A DNA stretch of 64,000 bases from Lytechinus variegatus. Lineage: Eukaryota; Echinodermata; Echinoidea; Temnopleuroida; Toxopneustidae. Position 1 is the first letter of the stretch. The number at the start of each line of letters is the position of its first letter. The stretch is taken from assembly GCF_018143015.1 (NCBI RefSeq), contig NC_054741.1, positions 56,869,048-56,933,047 of the forward strand. Direction: 5' to 3'. Below are positions 24,201-37,100 of this stretch, in pieces. The notes under the pieces were generated by a model that was not told where the DNA came from, did no database searches, and saw only the letters and a list, made by a program, of their open reading frames with translations. Made by a program: the position numbers and the translations under genes.

Positions 24201-27200
24201 ATAAACATTATTTATATCATCAGAAAGTTCAAACTCTATACTTTCTTACAATATCACTCTTGATATGTGGCATCTTTTAGATGGGTCAGCAGCCAGCTTT
24301 TTCCATCAAGATGCAAGACGAGATTTCTGAAATTTCTGAGTAACATAAAATCTAGAGTTCTGATTGGCTAAATAATGTTTTCAAAACAACAGGCGCGGGT
24401 AATTTGAAGAGACACATGGTGAGTGTGACCTTGCAGAGGCCCAGTGTGGGGAACATTGGAATTTGTGTGGGTGTGTGGTTTCTATGACCAATCAGAGCGC
24501 AGTATTCTTGTTTTTGAGCTGCTAAATGTACTTGACCTATGAAAAGCTGGCTGCTGACCCATCTAAAATACATCTTCTTATAAAAATCATATCATATTAA
24601 AGCTTAGATCTTCAGCTTTATCATAATTTAAAAATCATGCTCAAACAGAAATTAAGTGTGAAAACAGCAACTTTTGTTGCATGAAAAAATTATTTTGTTT
24701 TATGTTTTAGATCAAAAGTTTCCCCTATATTACAAAATTTTATTAAAAATCTAAACACATGACCTGAAACAATGATTCTTCTTATTTACAAAGATACCAA
24801 AAACATGAAATTTTGTCAATATTTAGAGCAAAAACCCTCTTGTCATGAATATCACTTGGATAAAAGAAGCTACTTTTTCAGGGCTTGCCGACTGACTGAA
24901 TAGGAAAGGTCTCATTTCCACCATCAAAACAGACACGTTATTTGTAAGTAAATTGTTTCATGTATGAGCATTTTTTTTACACAGCAGCGTTCTTCCTTAT
25001 TTTACCCAACTAACCATGGGATGAAATCCCAGGGGGACAGGGGGGGCGTGTCCAAAAATAGTAGGGAGATAAAATATCAAATGTCCCCCTACTATTTTTG
25101 GTCTTTTATGATGGAGAAAGATACACCATTCACAATCGAAATAATACACATATCTTGACCTTACATTTTGGGTGATTTTTTTTTTGCTTGTCATCAATTT
25201 GGTTGGGATTAAATTGACCTTACATTTTAGGTAAAAAACGTTGCTTTTTTGCTTGTCATATTTTCCAGCCCCTGGCCAACTAACTACCTTTACCCGGTAA
25301 GTATTGATTAAATCTTTCCCATGGTAACCTGTCATTCAGAAATGGCCACTTTCCAGATTCGCTTAAACAGGCAAATGTCAATCCTCTTTTGAAAAAACCT
25401 GGACTAGATCCTGAGGTGCTGAAAAACTACAGGCCGATAGCTAAACTGAAGTTCATTGGTAAGATAATTGAGCGGGCATGTGCTAAGCAGGTTCATGCTT
25501 ATCTCTCATCCAATGATCTGTATGGCAAAACACAATCAGCTTATAGAAAGGACCATAGTGTTGAAACAGCTATGCTTCGTATCTACAACGACCTCCTGCT
25601 AACGGCTGATAAGGGCAAGGAAGCACTTCTTGTGTTGCTTGATTACTCTTCTGCTTTTGACTGTATTAATCATGATGTTTTGCTATCTTGTCTGTCCTCC
25701 AGATATGGTTTTTCAGGTCTAGCATTGAACTGGTTCAACTCATATATTAGAAATCGTTCTCAGAGTGTAGTAATTGATTGTGTGTCATCTGCACCAGTTT
25801 CGTTGTCAGATGGCGTACCTCAGGGTTCTGTAATGGGACCGCTGTGTTATATAATGTATACTGCTTCTCTAGAATCCATTATTGAGGAGCAAGGTATGAG
25901 CAGAATTGTATATGCAGATGATACCCAGTTATATATGATGTTCTCAGATAAGGACCGTAGTTCAATTATCCCTAGGATAGAGTCTTGTTTAGATGAAATT
26001 ATGAAATGGTCAATTATGAATGGTTTGAAGTTGAATTCTGAGAAAACTGAAATCTTGCACATAACATCGCGTCACAGAAACTCAGATAATGTCTCAACTC
26101 TAAATGTTGCTGGTTCTATTATTCAGCCAGTCTCCAAGGCACGGGATCTAGGGGTAATTGTCGAGAATGAATTAGGAATGAAGTCCCATGTTAACAATAT
26201 TTGTAAGGCTGCTGCAATTGGGTTACACAAAATTGGGAAAATGAGAAAATATCTTGATAGGAAAACAACAGAAAAATTAGTACATGCCTTCATCTTAAGT
26301 CACTTAGATAATAATAATAGTTTACTATTCGGAATACCGGAATCGCTTCTCGATAAATTACAACATATCCAAATTTCTGCTGCTAGACTTATAACTCGAA
26401 AAGGAAAATTTGAACACATCTCCCCTATTTTATCTGACCTTCATTGGCTACCCATTCGATCAAGAATCAAATATAAACTTCTCATATTAACATTCAAATG
26501 TATTCATGGTATTGCCCCTGCTTATCTTCAAGAACTTGTCCAGATTCATAAACCTAAGCGTAATCTCCGTTCTGGCTCACAAAATCTTCTCTCTGAAATT
26601 ACTGTCAAGACCAAATCATATGGGGATCGGGCTTTCCAGAAAGCTGCACCAGCACAATGGAATTCTCTTCCATCGACATTAAGAAATATTACCCAGCTTG
26701 AGAAATTCAAAGTTCAATTAAAAACCCACCTTTTTTCAGAATGTTTGATTTAGTCACTCGCGCATAGAGACCTGTAGGTGTTATGCGTATTTAAGAAATG
26801 TACTATTATTTATTATTATTATTAAGCCTGCATTATTATGAAGCTTTCTCAATAACATATTTCTCAGTTTATTGACCTCATGATTGTTTTAAGCAGCTGA
26901 TGTGATTGGACTTACTCTTGTAAGTTAAGACCTCGTTCTCGTGGTAGCAAATAAACGTTGTGTTCGTTTCAAGATCAGAACATCCTATCCAAATTTCAGA
27001 ATCAGCCACTGCAGATTGGTAGATGGACTGCATCACAATCTCCTCTTCCAAAGATGAAGGAACGAAGAGATAAGAGCCGCCAGGTAATGAAGGTTCCTCA
27101 CACGCTACCTGGGCCTCGGCCCATTTCATTGTGCTCCCATCGGCTAGTAGCTTATAACAGCGATTGGAATCGGGTGAAGGGTGTGCCCACCCATCTGGGC

Positions 27201-28737
27201 ACGAGTTCGCGACTGCATAGAAAATTGATAGAATTAGACAGTTATTTGATATCCGCACAGTTCAAATTCTGATTCGAAACCAGATTATTGAGATACATTG
27301 ATTTGGCCGTAGACTTGTTTAGGTACTTAATTTGTTATGGTAACCATAATATCAACTGATTATTGAATTCAAGATTTGCATAATTAAACAAGAGAAGTCA
27401 GAAAACATCTTAAATGTATGTTTAATGTTTGAAGTATTGATTCGGTTATGAACTTAATCTGTGATGAACCCAAATTTATGAATTCCGCATTATTTGCAAA
27501 ATAATCATTATCATGAGGTTGTATAAATAATATGCATACCGGAAACAATATTTGGTTAATTTTATTTCGAATCTGGCAGACAATAACAACACTAAAAATA
27601 AAAAATAAAAAACAAAGCAAATTAAACAGAGGCATAATTAAATGATATAAGAATAAATACAACAACAAAACAACAACGACGATAACGATAACATGATGTT
27701 TAACATGGGTGCTGCGCATAATTGTACAAAAGTAAATAAAAACAAAGATGAAGAAATCTCAATGGTAATAAGAATAATATTGAACAAATAATGAATTTTG
27801 AATAGCTTTCTTATCATTATTATTATTCTCATTAGATTCCAAAGACGATATCGGTTATTAGTCTCCAGGATAGGTAGACACCGGAATTAATCCTGTGAGG
27901 AGACAAAATGACACGAAAAGAGTAAAGATTGATACAAATTGTTAACTCCTTTTAATTAAACTAAAAATCACTGATGAAATCATATATTATAGATTTTCAA
28001 AGGGTGATTTATAATTATATCATTTAGAAAGTACACTATACTAAAAATAATGATTGAACTTTATTACAATATTATAACATACATGTATATCCCATATAGG
28101 AATATATATCACATAGGGGCATGTACCACCCTTGGCGCCTAGGGAACTCATCCATTTTTTTTCCACGGGAGGGGAGGGGGGTCCAAACACCTTTTGCATT
28201 TGCTCGTCGGATGATTAAAGAAAAGTATCATCAAAGATATAAGGTTTCTGCTTCCTAGTTTAAAACAAGCAGGAAACTCGTCCAAAGGTTCGCAATAAAA
28301 TTGATTTTTTTCCGTTGAATCACAAAATGCGAAACATGTCAGTTCAGACATATAGATCTAATTTTTAAATGTTCATGTAGTACACTAATACACTAGATAA
28401 ATTGGTTTAATATCTTCCTTATGTAGCGATTGATGAAATAGTAATAAAGTAGTCTGACACCTTTCACTACCAAACAAATTTCTTTAACATGATTAATCTA
28501 TCTTGATAAATTGTTTTAATTTCCACTCTCACAATTACAAGATTCAAGATTGATTGATTATTGATTGTACAAGATAAAACTAGCAATAAAAATAATTCAC
28601 ATTTTTTCATCTGAAGTGTACTTACATTGAGCAGGATAAGCGGTTGCTACAAGCGAAGAGACGAGCAAGATGAAAATGAGCAAGGCCGGTTTCTCTTTCC
28701 ACGCTTTCCTCTTATATTCCGTGACCATTATGGTCAT
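20996..28737 (-). CDS. Secreted C-type lectin-like + PAN/Apple protein (gene 1)
   Basis: Reconstructed from four exons: 28737-28626, 27212-26916, 22846-22715, 21294-20996. All introns are GT/AG and phase 1, and the joined frame is exactly 280 codons (279 aa plus stop). Residues 1-35 form a signal peptide with a basic n-region and the core ALLIFILLVSSLVA. About residues 41-180 are a long-form CTLD: SCPDGW and RCYK, the WAEAQVACEE helix, YLFVPSS, IWIGCSD, NWSPGNPD and a final VCE. About 211-279 are a PAN/Apple module with cysteines at 211, 229, 233, 239, 256 and 272. The expected role is secreted or pericellular recognition of glycans or proteins. The WND and EPN/QPD sugar motifs are not intact (NPD instead), so carbohydrate binding is doubtful. 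A paralogue lies upstream on the same strand at 30793-37823. Exon structure is an inference from sequence without transcript data. Confidence 0.85.
21295..22714. other. Gene 1 intron 3
   Basis: 1.42 kb, phase 1, GTAAGT to GCAG on the minus strand. AT-rich, with a poly-G run near 22050; no recognisable coding sequence or mobile element. Confidence 0.6.
22715..22846 (-). CDS. Gene 1 exon 3: C-terminal CTLD half
   Basis: Acceptor TGTTTCAG and donor GTAAGT. It encodes NWSPGNPDENK then GWVQQNK and TVCE, the ligand-loop half of the CTLD. The cysteine normally found before the Met-x-x segment is absent (NGATMNI), unlike the paralogous exon at 31838-31945, which keeps it. Confidence 0.85.
23519..23650 (+). 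mobile_element. tRNA-derived SINE head
   Basis: Contains a perfect RNA polymerase III A box (TGGTCGAGTGG at about 23532) and B box (GGTTCGATTCC at about 23577) at tRNA spacing. The 5' part resembles a Leu/Ser-type tRNA. Acceptor and T-arm pairing are imperfect, and the sequence runs into a SINE/LINE-like tail (CCTTGAGCAAGGCATTTTA), so this is a SINE rather than a functional tRNA. It lies in intron 2 of gene 1, antisense to that gene. Confidence 0.75.
23657..23735. repeat. AAT microsatellite plus retroelement 3' tail
   Basis: An AAT repeat is followed by CCGCTTTTATATAGCGCTTA and TCTAAGCGCTTTACAG. This sequence is familiar as a dispersed 3' tail of non-LTR elements in marine invertebrates. It lies directly after the SINE head at 23519-23650. 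Confidence 0.55.
24275..24569. mobile_element. MITE with 27 bp terminal inverted repeats
   Basis: TTTTAGATGGGTCAGCAGCC, then AGCTTTT, at the left is matched by the reverse complement at the right (AAAAGCTGGCTGC, then TGACCCATCTAAAA). A further inner match is CTGATTGG facing CCAATCAG. Length 295 bp, no open frame of note. It is inserted in intron 2 of gene 1. Confidence 0.8.
25308..26824 (+). mobile_element. 5'-truncated non-LTR retrotransposon (CR1/L2/Jockey-like)
   Basis: A continuous frame runs from about 25308 (just after an in-frame TGA) to a stop at 26751-26753, about 480 codons. It begins inside the RT region (FPDSLKQA, NPLLKKPGLDPEV, NYRPIA). The polymerase core is intact: motif A LLDYSSAFDCINHD, GVPQGSVMGP and the catalytic YADDTQLY. 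The C-terminal region LHWLPIRSRIKYKLL, YGDRAFQKAAPAQWNSLP is typical of CR1/Jockey-group elements. The endonuclease and 5' end are missing, as usual for LINE copies. An ATT repeat near 26808-26823 marks the 3' tail. It lies antisense in intron 2 of lectin gene 1. The single unbroken frame suggests a fairly recent insertion. It cannot be active alone. Confidence 0.85.
26916..27212 (-). CDS. Gene 1 exon 2: N-terminal CTLD half
   Basis: Acceptor TTCTATGCAG precedes the exon and donor GTAAGT follows AAG A. It encodes the first CTLD half: SCPDGW, NRCYKLL, the amphipathic helix with WAEAQVACEE, SYLFVPSS, and WIGCSD followed by an extra cysteine (FICYHE). The split first codon joins T from exon 1 to make Phe38. 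Confidence 0.85.
27213..28625. other. Gene 1 intron 1
   Basis: 1.41 kb, phase 1. A G-rich repeat fragment lies near 28130-28190; the rest is AT-rich. The overlapping 28148-28351 minus frame contains several cysteines but is not flanked by usable splice sites in phase and is not needed for the gene model. Confidence 0.55.
28626..28737 (-). CDS. Gene 1 exon 1: signal peptide
   Basis: Encodes 37 codons plus one base, starting at the ATG at 28737 with a second in-frame ATG three codons on (28728). Lys/Arg residues precede a hydrophobic run of about 15 residues ending near ATAYPAQ, a plausible cleavage region. The donor is T|GTAAGT. Confidence 0.8.
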
Positions 28738-30792
28738 TCGCAAATTCCACACACATAAAAAAATGATTTCTCATCGATCTGATACAGTCTGAATAATCAG
28801 GAATAGTGTTTTAATGTCCTATAGTTCGAAGATTGAAATGTGATGAGTGCAATAAAATCACACTCAAAATATCTCATACATTCCGATTCGGACTCCTCTG
28901 AATTTTTCAACTGCAGAAATCGAAGACTTGACAGATCAACGTCCGGTCAACAGCAAAACGATTCTAGACTAGTTATCAGCAATGGTTAATGGGGCTGTCA
29001 TCCGATTTCCAATGCTTTTCATTGACCTAATTGGACCATCATCAGATCATAGTATTGCCCATTATTAGTAAATCAAGAACACACATTGAATACTAATGAT
29101 AGCGGCAAATTAACGATTTTAGACCTAAAAAATAGGACACTACTGTCCATTTCCGGGGTCCATAATAATAATCGCGTGCTAATTCATCGTCTCCCAAGAA
29201 AGACAATTGCGGATCTCTTTGTGTTTAGGAGCTTCCGAAAGAAAGGTCATTACCTGAAATTCAATATCAATGCTTTACTCTCGATCATTAAAAACTGGGT
29301 GATTAAAAACAGGTTTTAATTTGTGTTTAGTATTCAGAGACCACATCTGGAAGAACGAACTCAGGGTATAGTATCTCGCTGGATTTGAAATGCTACATTT
29401 TATATTTTGATCCAAATTATATGAATCAAGGTTGAAGATAGTCTTGCGCAGAATGGTTGACATTTTTTTTTTCAATCTGGGTTCCTTGTATTTCGTTCCG
29501 TAAATTTATTCAATCCGACAAAGAAAGGAAAGAGTGACCAAAATAATAAATAAATTATCAAATTTGTGAAATATTTTTTTGACTAGAACTATTACTCCGT
29601 TGCACGTCAAAAAAGTACGATCATTGCCCGTACAAAGACTACATCAAAAATACAGACGCCTGCATTAAACAAACAAAAATGACAAGACAATGATTTACAA
29701 TTCCCAACGGAGTGTCATTAAGTGGAGCTGAAAGCAGAATATATTATCGCTATCTCAACTATTCTGATTTTAATGAAACGGATGACTGTAAATTTGCTTA
29801 ATCATAAATTAACAAAATAATATGACTCTCGAACGGTAAGCAGGTCCATTTATTTTATTTTCTTTACTCATCCGTTAAACAAAGAAAGTTCTACATGCTA
29901 GAAACAAATTGGCATAGATTATATAATTTTCCCTTTTTTATGTCCCTAATGGTTTTTACGTCATTTTTGCCTGAAATAACGAACTGTCAATTACGAAAAT
30001 AATGGTCATGATGAAAATAAGTATAACATCTATAATTATGATGACGATAATAATTGATTTTGATTTGATTTATTTTATTTCTCACATTTCAAAACAAAAA
30101 CAAAGTTTATACAAGTATAATGATTTTTTCAATACTACATAAATGGCAAATATTTTTTTCAAACATAATGAATAATGTACATAAATCATTATAAAATATC
30201 AACTGTACTGTGAAAATTATATCTATACATACATGTTTCTTTAATTACTGAACATATATATATAGAAATGTGGGAGACCTCCATCTGATGATGGGGATAT
30301 TACTCATATCAACTATCAATAACAGCTATCAATTATATTTTACCTTCCCCTCTTCCTCGCACACATCCTTGTCAACCCAACACAAACACACACACCTTTG
30401 CATTTTGACAATTATTGGGGACTCCAATATTGTTAATCACCAAAGTGGGGACATGCGCGGTCTCATACACTCAAAAGTTCAAATTAAATCCACCAATCGG
30501 GCTCATGTTTGGACATATATATTTACTATATGTGAGCAAAGTTCGCTCACCTTGATGCTTAATTCCAAACTCCCCTATAGCCTAACTAAAGAATCTTTAG
30601 TTTTTACATAGTTATCATTAATTAACTAAATGAAGTGGATTGAAATTAATTTAGGAATTGGATGTCATGGTTATCTGAACCGAGGACGTCCCCGGTTAAT
30701 ATGTAAAATGTAGGAAAATGTCCCCAGAAGTAGGTTCAATTATAAACTCACAAACTCGATCAACACCATCATTTCAATATCTACGATATGCA
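28738..30792. other. Intergenic region between the two lectin/PAN genes
   Basis: About 2 kb separating the stop of gene 2 from the ATG of gene 1. It should hold the promoter and 5' UTR of gene 1 and the 3' UTR of gene 2. No certain TATA box or conserved block is visible. No open frame is credible. Confidence 0.4.
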
Positions 30793-31136
30793 TTACAATG
30801 TTTTATTGAGAAGAGTGTAATGGCGACATCTGATCTTTGCTGTCATCATGCCATTTTCTTCTGTGAACAGTTCACAGCGCCCTCTGTCCCCGTCCAAGGA
30901 GTCCTTGGTGAAGTCGAATGAAGAGCATCTGGTATCCTGCATACAGATCACCCCACACCGCCTAGCATTCTTGAGCGAACCACTCACCCAGAGAGGTTGA
31001 GCCATCATGCAGTCATTGGGAGATGGCGACGCGACGTACGTACGAGAACGAAACGGTTGGGTTAGAGTAGGCATGGTAGGCGTCACTGACACATTTGATA
31101 CAGTAGGAATGGCAGGTGTCACTGTCACATTTGGTA
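30793..31136 (-). CDS. Gene 2 exon 4: Thr/Pro stalk, PAN/Apple domain and stop
   Basis: The acceptor follows TTCTTTAATAG; the stop is TAA at 30795-30793. The first 27 residues hold two imperfect copies of NVTVTPAIPT / NVSVTPTMPT, a likely O-glycosylated stalk absent from gene 1. The PAN part shows DCMM, RCGVIC, RCSSFDF, RCELF and RCRHY. Confidence 0.85.
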
Positions 31137-34100
31137 CTATTAAAGAAAAAAATAAGGTTTTATGATCGCAAATCTCTTGATTCTTCGTTATTTTGTTAAG
31201 ACTACGTCCCTAGGAAGGTATCCCACTTACTCTTTGCTTGAAAAAACGGTTAGGAGTATACCATATTTATTTCAACATTCAGGTAAAGCGTTTATCCACA
31301 ACAAACAGACTTTTCATAGATATAGATATGATGATAGCAATGTTAATATAAATCATTAGATTTATCGTGTGATATGAATATACTTCGGGATATCAATTTT
31401 ATTACCCGTTTCATTTTATATAACAGTCTTGAATGTCGAGATGAGACAAAAAAGTAATATAAATGCAACATTGTGCAATTAATTCGTCAAAGGTTCAATA
31501 CAATTAATTCAAAACATAGCGGGGAGGGGGTGTTCCACAAAGAGTTAGGTGTAAGTTAAAGTCATATAGTATTGACACACACATGATAATTATGTAACGC
31601 GCAATCTCATTGATTAATACGAAGTAACGCGCGTCAACTTAAAATAATTTGACCAATGCGGCGATTCCTTCCATACGGCACACAGCAACACATTTCGGTG
31701 CGACACTGAAGTCATATACTAAAACTCTGTGAAGCACCCCCCCCCATCATGAGTTGTATCCAGCTCAATGTATCGATAGGAATCAAGTTGAATTTAAACT
31801 TCATAGGGGACCGTTACTTTGACTTCTCGAAACTTACGTTCACACAAAACACCCCGATGGTCATTTTTCAGTTCCCAACCAGTATTCCTCATCATACAAA
31901 TCCCCCTATCCTCTCTGTCGTCTTTCGATGCGTCTGGATTCCAATCTGAACAATTAGGAAAGCATACATGGAGAAAAAATTCAATTTAGAAGAGACTATA
32001 TATTTGTACATTTCAGCATCTTAGCATCGGGTCTGTAGTATTTAGGAAGATCCTCCATTAAATCAAGATAATCATCATATTAGCAGGTGGGGAATCGAGG
32101 AAGCTGCTAAAAAAACGTAACTTGTGGAGTGCATTCTCCTATTATACAGTCCGTATAAAAAGCGGGACAGTTTTGAAAAGTCTATAAAAAAAATTGTTTC
32201 AAACGAAATCATTTTAATGGCATTTGAAGGATAAGACACCAGAGCACGTAATGACCCCAAAATATTAAGATCATACTTTGAAACAAAAATTTTATAGATT
32301 TTTCAAATCTGTCCCGTTTTTTTTTTTTTGATACGCACTGTATTATGCCCTAGCCGCTATGTTAACCTCCTCAAGTTTCAATTTAATTCGCCACTGACGG
32401 AAGTAGAGGCTATAAACTTGTTTAAAACGTGACAAATATTTAGAATATGAAGTTTTGCGAGTGTTTTTTTTCTTTACTTTTTGATATTTTCTCACTTTTT
32501 CAATATGAATCTTTTCTACAACCTAGGCTTGCATCTTACATTTTCCAACTATTTTTTCTGGGGCTAGTTTATTTCACCCCTAAAAACTAATCATTGCCCC
32601 AAGCTAGTTTTGTATTAGGTCTCTGACTTAGAAACATTTCTTACACACTTTTATCGCTTAAAAATATGATACTTTGAATTTAAGATATTTCAATAACGGG
32701 AGAAGATGAAAAAAGAGAGAGTGTGTATACACGGTCAACTGCATGGCGGTCAATTGAATATTGCTGGCATATAATTATTGTTTAAAATCTGCAATCGAAC
32801 GCATTTTTGGCGCTGAGCCTTAATGTACATCTTAGAATAAAACATAATTGGAAACGTTGGAAATGAAAATAAACGAAATTATGAAATGAAAAGCCGTGGG
32901 TGAGCAAAAATTTGTGTATGAATGCATTTGGCCCACAAGCAGTTGGTCTATACTATTCAGATTTACTACCGAAAAAGGCTAAACCCTTGGACCCGTATTC
33001 TGAAGTTTAAAGTCAGGTTTAAAATTGTGGTTTAAGTATGGGAAGCCGAAAGTGTCAAAATCTTTATTAAGTTGTAAGTTTCTTATTTTTACTGTGCTTT
33101 TTCCTGATGCATCGATGGTGAAGACAATCATCTATTTATACTTCCTAGACAATTATGAATGATTTGAGAGCCAAATGAGCTGAAATATGATATCTCTATT
33201 GTTTAGTGATTTGTGTAACAATTGGCTATCCATACTTAAACCACAACTTTAAACCTCAGTTTAAGTTAAACTCGACTTCAGAATACTGGTCTTGGTCTTC
33301 TATTGATTTGACAAAACTTCTCTTTTACATTGTGGTCCCTATTTGCCGCATGAGATCATCGTTCATAGTGACGACGGTGATCCCCATTTCCAAATTTACG
33401 CTGAAAGTTCGAATGACTCCTGGGCCCTGTTGTAATCGTAACTCTATGGAGATCCATCAGTGTCATAATTTTTTCTCCGAAAAATGTGCACAATGTCATT
33501 TTTATGTAAAGAGAAGCGCAGTGAATTTTCAAGAAAACAATGAATACATGAATATATATCAAAGCTAGAAAATATTTTGAACAAACATGCATAATAGAAT
33601 ATGTTGACGTTGCTGGCCGTCCATAGTTGCGATTGATCGGATCAATCGGAACTCTTTGTACAACAGGGCCTCGGTATCACATTGTTCTGATGAATTCAGT
33701 GAATGGAAATAAAGGTTTCCATCATGTCCAAAATTTCTAGTATCCAATTCAAGGCTAGGAGCCTTTCAAACTCTATAGATAGCATTCCCTCATTTAATTT
33801 TATATTTAAAATAATTTCTAATCCAAATATGGTGAAGCTTAGACAATCCTCTTGTCTATAGGCCCAATGAACAATATGACACATGTCCATGAATCGTTCA
33901 TCTTTTTAGAACGCAAGGACAAAACTCTGAAACAACATAGCTTTCTTGGTTACTGGAACTCGCCCAGTCTTCAGGTAAAAACATAATCACTGGGACCTTA
34001 TATATTGTGCCCTATCATTGGACATGATCTTGATAATCTTTTGATCTTGACTGTCCATACAAAACGGAAGGATGTTATTTATGAGTGACCCCTTAATAAT

Positions 34101-37100
34101 GACATTGTAAAACATGACTCCAATTCTCAAGACATAGTTAAAGATATTAGTAAGCAGTTCGTTAAGACTTGTTTTCCTTCCTTTAATCCATAGACCTATT
34201 AGAATTATGAAAAGTGCCACGGTCATAGAAAATGTTTTGGCAAAACCAATTTTGATCTGGGGCTGCACAGTACTGACTGCCGGGCCCACGATCAATGAGG
34301 AAAAATATTTTTCTGAGTATTTCTGTTTCAGATTTCCATTCGAACAATAAAATATGGATTTTCATTTTTTTTATATCGTTTAATGATATTCCACATGACC
34401 ATAAAGAATGTCGACATTAAACCAGTAAATTCGATGAAGCCTCGTAGAGCTTTCATATCTCATAATATAGCAAAATTAAAAAAAATGAAATTCAAATTCA
34501 AATTAAGAACAAGTTTTAAACATACATGTACATGTATATGATGCCAATCTTGGTTTAAGGCAAATTTAAATGTAATAGCAATTTTCCATGGAAAGTATAA
34601 AACGATAAAACTTAAGTCGTGGGCGACTTTCGATTTACTGAAGACTATACGATATGACAATATTTATAGGCCTACATGTCTGTACAAAGCTTATCCAGGC
34701 AACTACAAGAAATGAAATAAGATCATATTTAACAAGCAAACTCATTAAAACGTCAAGCAAAGAGATAATACTATAAACAGATAAACATGATGAATCTAAT
34801 TTTACGAATGCAAGAACAATGTTAATCGCATGTTTCAAGTTATCCAATCAATATGGAATAAGACAATAAAATCCACAAATTCCCATTTTGATCGCTCATT
34901 TTTAGCAAGCACTTACTGTGATATTGAAAATCCTGGTTCTCGTGGTAGCATTTGAAATTCGAGTCTTCACCGCTCGCCCAACAGCCGATGTAAAAGCCAT
35001 GCTCTGAACTTTTTGGGAATAGACCATTAACCAAATCTTCTTCTTCTTGAGATGAAGGTACAAACAGATACGATCCAGTGTGGTCTTGGATGTTGTCACA
35101 GGCGCTTCTTGCAGTATAATGTAGATATTTATCAGGTAGAAGCTTGTAGCAACTACTAGAATTTGGATGGCATTTGATGTTCGCTTCGAAAAAAAAGAGA
35201 AGTGGACTTTTATACTGAATTGAGAAATCAAACATGCATGCACGATTTAAAAATACAATATTCATGATAATGGAATCTGAATGTATTTATGAAAGAAGGA
35301 AAAAGGGTAAGTTCAAATTCTGATTCAAATTCAGACAAATGAGGTCTATTAACATAATCAAGTCATTTTAAATATAGACATGAAAATGAAAATTTGGAAG
35401 ACAGATAGTTGTTAAAACAAACTTTTCATTAAATTCCGTTGGTTATTATTATCTATAACAACCCTATAACAACCGACCGCCCATTGACATGATGGATGAG
35501 AATGTGGCACTCGATATTGGCGCATACATTCGTAATTCCAAAGCTTCGTTATTCCGAAGGTTCGGATATTCCGAAGGTTCGTTATTCCGAAGGTTCGTAT
35601 TTCCGAAGGTTCGTAATTCCGAAGTTTCGTTAGTCCGAAAACGAAATGAGGTTCGTAATTCCGAAGGATCCTTAATCCGAAAGCGAAATGAGGTTCGTTA
35701 GTCCGAAAACGAAATGAGGTTCGTAAATCCGCAAACGAAATAAGGTTCGTTAATCCGAAAATTAAATAAGGTTCGTATTTCCGAAAATTAAATCAATTCA
35801 TTTTGGTAATAAGATCGGTGTTGTTCTTACAAGATAACAGGATGTTATACAATAATAGTAATAACGAACGATGATACATATGTGTGCTGTGGCCAAAGCA
35901 TATATTGCAGTAAGAATATGCGCCCGGATCAAGAATAATGCTTAATTTCGATTTTATCTGAGCACTTGCTGCCTAAGCAAATTGTGTAAGGATGCAGGGG
36001 ATTAAGGGTGTTGGTTGCGTGCGAGTAACCTCCAGATAATAGGATTTGTATTGGAGGGGATGTAATTGTTAATAAGAGCTTCTGCTAGTAATAAAAAAAG
36101 ATGATCATAATCTAAACGATGATCATAATAAAAATGGCAATAAAGAATATGAATGTTAACAAAATGTTTTTGGTCGTTACGCCCGGTATTATGAATGTTA
36201 ATCCTTTTTTCATAATTACAAAAATGCTCGGAATGCTTACTTTTTATGTGGGGGCGTTGTGGCCAAGTTGATTAGTCTTCTGACTATGAAACATAGATTC
36301 GAATCCCAGCCATGGCGTAATTTCCTTCAGCAAGAAATTTATCAACACTGTGCTGCACTCAACCCAGGTGAGGTGCCCGGTAGGAAGAAATTCATTAAAT
36401 GACTTCCTTTGGGCGCCTAGGCAGCCGGGGTAGTGATAATAGCAGAGCCCGCTGGGAACAGTTTTCAGAACTGAAGTGGCTTCCCTTGGTGAATAATACC
36501 AATATTGTTATTATCATGTCTTATTAGGCCTTCATGTTTTCAAAATCTTGAGCTCGTCATTTATTTCATTTTATAAGAATAAAGCTTATTATTGACTGTT
36601 ATGACTACTCTTTCAAAGAAACAAACAAACAAAAGTCAACTTTAAGCTGCCGATTGGGGAAATTATGAGTGAGAAAAATTTCGCCCCCCCCCCATTTGTG
36701 AAAGTCAGATCCACCGGGGGGGGGCAGGGGGCACTTGCACCCCCAAAATAAATAACAGGGAAATGTTCTTTTTCCAAATTGGGAAATTTCCTTTTTTTCA
36801 AAATAAATGCTCATTTTATAGTATGCATTTTAGATTGGTGAAATATGAATCATAAATAGGTCACTAAATGCAATCTCTAACAGGTTCCTTTTCTGGACAG
36901 TATATTAAAGTTCTTGCTTTGCGCTTGTGTTAATTCTTTATTTAGATCATGGACCCTAGGGTCCATGGTTAGATGAACATCTTTTTAATGATAGCAAAAA
37001 CCTGCTCGGATTTTTTTCATTTTCATTTATTATTGAAATGCTCGCAACACCTCGCAATAATGAAATTTTAGCAATAATTGACCCCCAAAACGAGTTTTAC

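Larger units (their letters stand above)
31946..34916. other. Gene 2 intron 2
   Basis: 2.97 kb, phase 1. It carries three small inverted-repeat elements (32147-32340, 32989-33292, 33422-33670). The rest is AT-rich; the minus frames at 33987-34365 overlap in different phases and resemble nothing known. Confidence 0.6.

Noticed and set aside
25308..26824. Retroviral or LTR-element polymerase
   Set aside because: The RT lacks integrase, RNase H or protease nearby and has CR1/Jockey-type C-terminal sequence and an ATT tail, with no LTRs.
28148..28351. Extra cysteine-containing exon in lectin gene 1
   Set aside because: The joined frame is already complete without it and no in-phase splice sites flank it; a G-rich repeat fragment overlaps it.
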